Assembly: GCA_910592005.1 (NCBI GenBank)
Contig: CAJVPP010003775.1
Span: 1 to 10,792 of the forward strand
Direction: 5' to 3'
DNA: 10,792 bases
Source of the DNA: Funneliformis mosseae
Lineage: Eukaryota; Glomeromycota; Glomeromycetes; Glomerales; Glomeraceae
Positions 7,976-10,792 of the stretch are shown one piece after another. Position 1 is the first letter of the stretch, and every line of letters begins with the position of its first letter. A program made the position numbers and the translations under genes. The notes under the pieces are model-generated. The model saw only the letters and a list, made by a program, of their open reading frames with translations, had not been told where the DNA came from and ran no database searches.

Positions 7976-9136
7976 TATAAAATTGCTATTTTAAAATTAA
8001 ATTATAAAATTTTATAATCATATATTGAATATTTAAATAAGTTTATTATAAAAAAAATTATTAAAAGTATAATCCTAACAAATATTTTATTTATTTATTT
8101 ATTTGTTTATTCTTTGAAATTTCTAATTCTAATTTAACTTTATTATTTTTAATATGTAACTTTCTATTTATAACTTACTTTTTTCTAATTTATATTGTTA
8201 AATTAATCATTTTCTTTTAATTCAAACTTTTTTAAAACTTACATTCTTTTAAATTGAATCAATATTTAAAGAATCTATAATATAATCTAATTAACTTTAT
8301 TTTATGATAAAATTTTTTTTATTTATGAAAACTAAATCCAATTAATACTATTTTTACCAGTAAAATTAGCTATTTTTTGCAAGTATATTTATGTAATTTT
8401 TTTATTTTATTCTAATTTGCTTATAAAATCAATCTAATAATATAATTATATTTATTATTTTTTAATAAAATTTTTATTTTACTATATTTCTAATCTTTTA
8501 TATTTTTACTCAAATTCAAGTATTTTTAATTTCTATATCTATTTATTTGATATTATTTTCACTTAAATTTTTTTCATTTTTAGAAGCTTTTTTTTTGTAT
8601 TTATTAGTTTTAACTAATGGCTAAAATGTAAAAAAATAAATAAATAAATAAATATTATATATATAAATAAAATTTTAGATAAAATATTTAAAATAAAGCT
8701 TACTGAAAAAGAATCTTCAAATTTTGTGATTCTATTTATATAATTATAATATTTACATCTGATTATTTTATATAAATATATTAATATTTAAATTTATTAA
8801 AATAACATTAAAAAAAATATAAATACAAATTTCTAGATTAATTTTATTTTTTTAGATTTAATAGGAAGTTTCTAGTATAATTAATTTTGAAAATATAGGA
8901 ATAGATTTTAATTATATTTTAATCTTTAGATTACATTTTGATTTAACTTTAAATTACATGAAATTATTTTTTAAATAAATACAAATACATCTTTTTTTTA
9001 GAATATTTAGATCATCAAATTTTTTTTGATCTGTTAATCCATTTATTTTATCTAATCTTTAAATCATTTTTATTAATTATTAAATTTTTTAACAATTGGA
9101 TTAAATTAAAATAAAATAGAATTGAATAAAGTTACT
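7976..9136. other. AT-rich spacer with microsatellites, no gene seen
   Basis: Over a kilobase without coding signal. It contains a TTTA-type microsatellite (about 8087-8108, ATTTATTTATTTATTTG) and, 530 bp later, an AAAT-type one (about 8633-8652). A short hairpin TTAGTT-TT-AACTAA lies just before the latter. The plus strand changes from A-rich to T-rich across the left edge (15 A to 37 T over 8521-8580). Confidence 0.65.
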
Positions 9137-9245
9137 GAATCTATTTGTCAAAGTTTAATAGAAATTAGTCTAGTAAAGATCAAAATATTCATGTTTAAAG
9201 TTCATTATAGCAAATTAGAACTTTGTATTTATATTTTTTTACTAA
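9137..9245 (+). repeat. Direct repeat copy 1 (~105 bp)
   Basis: Begins TGAATCTATTTGTCAAAGTT and matches 9631-9735 along its length with roughly 80% or better identity by eye. The most conserved blocks are GAATCTATTTGTCAAA, TTTAAAGTT(C/T)ATTATAGCAAATTA and AACTTT. Most differences are G/A or C/T, with copy 1 usually keeping the G. An open frame of 60 codons from a TTG at 9122 overlaps it, but the composition is that of random AT-rich DNA and I do not call it a gene. Confidence 0.8.
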
Positions 9246-9630
9246 CTCTTAAAGCTATTTCAGCTTTATATAATTTAATTTTAATGAATTTTAACTTATT
9301 TTAAAGATTTCTTAATGCTAAATTTAGTTATTATTAAATTAGCATTTTTATAACTCTTAAATAATATGATTATTTTACTTTAAGAATTTTTAACTTAAAA
9401 ATTAATTTTGAATATTCATAGATAATCCTATTTTCTTATATATTAATATACAGTTTTTCTATTTCTTTAGGTTTTAGATAGCATTATTTTTTAGACAATT
9501 TCTTTGTTTTAGTTTTGATATTTACATCTGCTTGATAATAAATCTCAAAATAATTGCTTTTTATTTTCACAAATTTCTCTAAATCTAGTATTAAATTTTA
9601 ACAAATTTAGGCTAATTTAAAAATTTAGAA
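9246..9630. other. AT-rich spacer between the two direct-repeat copies
   Basis: About 385 bases of T-rich sequence separating the repeat copies. No open frame, terminal repeat or protein relic was recognised. The right part carries TTTAAAAATTTAGAATCT (near 9616), shared with the 5249-5266 region. Confidence 0.6.
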
Positions 9631-9735
9631 TCTGAATCTATTTGTCAAACTTTAATAAAAATTAATCTAATAAATATTAAGATATTCACATTTAAAGTTT
9701 ATTATAGCAAATTAAAACTTTACATTTTTAACTAA
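9631..9735 (+). repeat. Direct repeat copy 2 (~105 bp)
   Basis: Second copy of the sequence at 9137-9245, beginning TGAATCTATTTGTCAAACTT. It is more AT-shifted than copy 1 (for example AAAATTAATCTAATAAAT where copy 1 has GAAATTAGTCTAGTAAAG). Confidence 0.8.
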
Positions 9736-10360
9736 ATTATTTAATTTTTTAAAAAAAAAGATATGATAATAGTTGCTGGTATATGATTACTATTTCAAAT
9801 AAATATATTATAGTAATTTAATATTCATAAAAATGCAATATGGCATGTATTTATATTATTGTAAAAATTCTATAATTTTAAAAAATTTCAAAATTTCAAA
9901 TTCTAAAAAAAATTATAGTACTATATTCTAAACAAATTTTCTATATTTAAACTATTTTGTAAACTAAACTTCTATTTCTATCCTATATAACTAAAGTAAT
10001 GCTTTTTAAAGTATATATCAATATAATTAATAAATAAAAAAAAATATGAAAAAATATGTGATGCAGAATTTTAATCAAAATTAATCTAATTTTTTTAATT
10101 TTTAATTAATTATTATAAATTAAAAAAGTCATTTTAATATATATTTACAAAATTTTTTTTATTAAATATTATATAATAAGATTTTTTTAAGTAGTAATTT
10201 TATATTAAACTAAAAATTTGATATATTATATTAAGAGTTAATTATATAGAACAAATAATATTAATAAAGATTGTTATATTTTTATTTTAGATTTTTTATA
10301 TTATAATAAATTATTTAATTTTAATTTTTAAAAAACAAAATAATTATAATTTATTTTATA
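9736..10360. other. AT-rich spacer, no gene seen
   Basis: About 620 bases of AT-rich filler without open frames. Short A and T runs are common, but no repeat or inverted structure stands out. Confidence 0.65.
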
Positions 10361-10410
10361 TATAATATAATTATATAATATATAATATAATTATATAATA
10401 TATAATATAT
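10361..10410. repeat. 20-bp tandem repeat, 2.5 copies
   Basis: TATAATATAATTATATAATA occurs at 10361-10380 and again at 10381-10400 without a mismatch, followed by a half copy TATAATATAT. The unit is itself near-palindromic and consists only of A and T. Confidence 0.9.
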
Positions 10411-10680
10411 AATTAAAATTCTATTAAATACTATATAAAATTTTTATAAAATTACAAAATCTGCAAAATATTTTGCAATTTTTTATTTTTGAAACTTCTT
10501 GATAAAATTTTTAAATTATATTAAATTTTATCAATTATCTAAATTTATAAATTTAAACAAATAATTTTACTAATAACATTAAAAATTAAATGTAAAATCT
10601 GATTTTTCTAACAATTTTCTTATATAATAAATTTTTTAAATAATTTTTATAATATTGCATTTTTAATCATAATGTAACAG
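10411..10680. other. AT-rich spacer
   Basis: Gene-free AT-rich filler leading to the more GC-containing right edge. TGCAAAATATTTTGCA (about 10462-10477) is a near-terminal self-complementary word. No open frame of useful length was found. Confidence 0.5.
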
Positions 10681-10713
10681 GATTGGATTGATGAACGTAG
10701 CGCAATATATTGC
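10681..10713. other. Small GC-richer island with a 12-bp palindrome
   Basis: GATTGGATTGATGAACGTAG followed by CGCAATATATTGC is the only stretch on the right side with two CG dinucleotides. GCAATATATTGC (10702-10713) is a perfect palindrome. Together with the following array it marks a return to less decayed sequence at the right edge. Its identity is unknown; it may be the start of a younger element or the flank of a gene outside the window. Confidence 0.45.
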
Positions 10714-10724
10714 AAATCTAAATA

Positions 10725-10792
10725 TCAGATATATCAGACATATTTGATATATTTGATATATTTGATATACTGGACATATTAGATATAGTTGA
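10725..10792. repeat. TTTGATATA-type 9-bp tandem repeat running off the right edge
   Basis: ATTTGATATATTTGATATAT is continued by diverged units (ATCAGATATATCAGACAT on the left, ACTGGACATATTAGATATAG on the right). Periods are 9-10 bases and centred on GATATATTT. The central units, at about 10741-10768, are identical. The array is truncated by the window end. Confidence 0.85.

Noticed and set aside
8087..8652. TTTA microsatellite and AAAT microsatellite as a long inverted repeat
   Set aside because: Only the simple-sequence tracts pair. Their flanks are not complementary, so they are independent microsatellites.
9122..9304. 60-codon plus-strand open frame
   Set aside because: TTG start, composition of random AT-rich DNA (mostly I, L, F, K, N, S), no recognisable motif. 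It overlaps a direct repeat and not a gene structure.
401..10680. Mitochondrial or plastid origin because of the low G+C
   Set aside because: No organellar protein, rRNA or tRNA is visible in 10 kb, and the Tc1-like element with TA duplications and the nested MITE indicate nuclear repeat DNA.
401..10680. Abundant TATA boxes, poly-A signals and A/T palindromes
   Set aside because: At this base composition such words occur continually by chance and cannot be assigned as promoters or terminators.
10681..10713. Resemblance of GATGAACGTAGCG to a conserved part of fungal 5.8S rRNA
   Set aside because: The match covers only about a dozen bases, needs a gap, and nothing on either side continues the rRNA sequence. 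Probably chance.

Overview
The window is about 10.8 kb of extremely AT-rich eukaryotic repeat DNA. It shows no intact gene, rRNA or tRNA. The organism is most likely a fungus with an AT-rich, transposon-filled genome. The closest resemblance I recognise is to Tc1-type transposases of early-diverging fungi such as Glomeromycotina (arbuscular mycorrhizal fungi). That placement is inference from transposase style and base composition. Another AT-rich eukaryote, or an AT-rich isochore of a different fungus, cannot be excluded.

Layout. Positions 1-400 are compositionally distinct (hand count about 38% G+C over 1-240). They hold an open minus-strand frame at 3-251 that looks like part of a coding exon running off the left edge. 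After position 400 the G+C drops abruptly (about 10% over 421-480), and 400-2416 is featureless AT-rich DNA. The best-defined structure lies at 2417-4436. It is a dead Tc1/mariner element with 24/25-bp terminal inverted repeats, a TA target duplication and a degraded DD34E transposase at 3296-4319. A second DNA transposon of 697 bp (2453-3149) is nested in its left end, with decayed CAGTCAAC-type termini and its own TA duplication. Subtracting the nested element and the duplicated TA leaves a 1317-bp host element, a normal Tc1 length.

Right of the transposons are tandem repeats in AT-rich filler: an 18-19-bp minisatellite (about 4951-5215), a 41-bp array (about 6832-7062), a palindrome within a ~70-bp duplication (7440-7545) and a ~60-bp hairpin-containing array (about 7555-7975). 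Further right are a ~105-bp direct duplication (9137-9245 and 9631-9735), a 20-bp tandem repeat (10361-10410) and a 9-bp TTTGATATA-type array running off the right edge.

The unifying process is mutational decay. Most changes that can be inferred in the transposase, and nearly all in the transposon termini, are C-to-T or G-to-A. Two of the three catalytic residues and at least five tryptophan codons were lost this way. The region reads as a silenced transposon graveyard drifting towards pure A+T, not as a working gene system.
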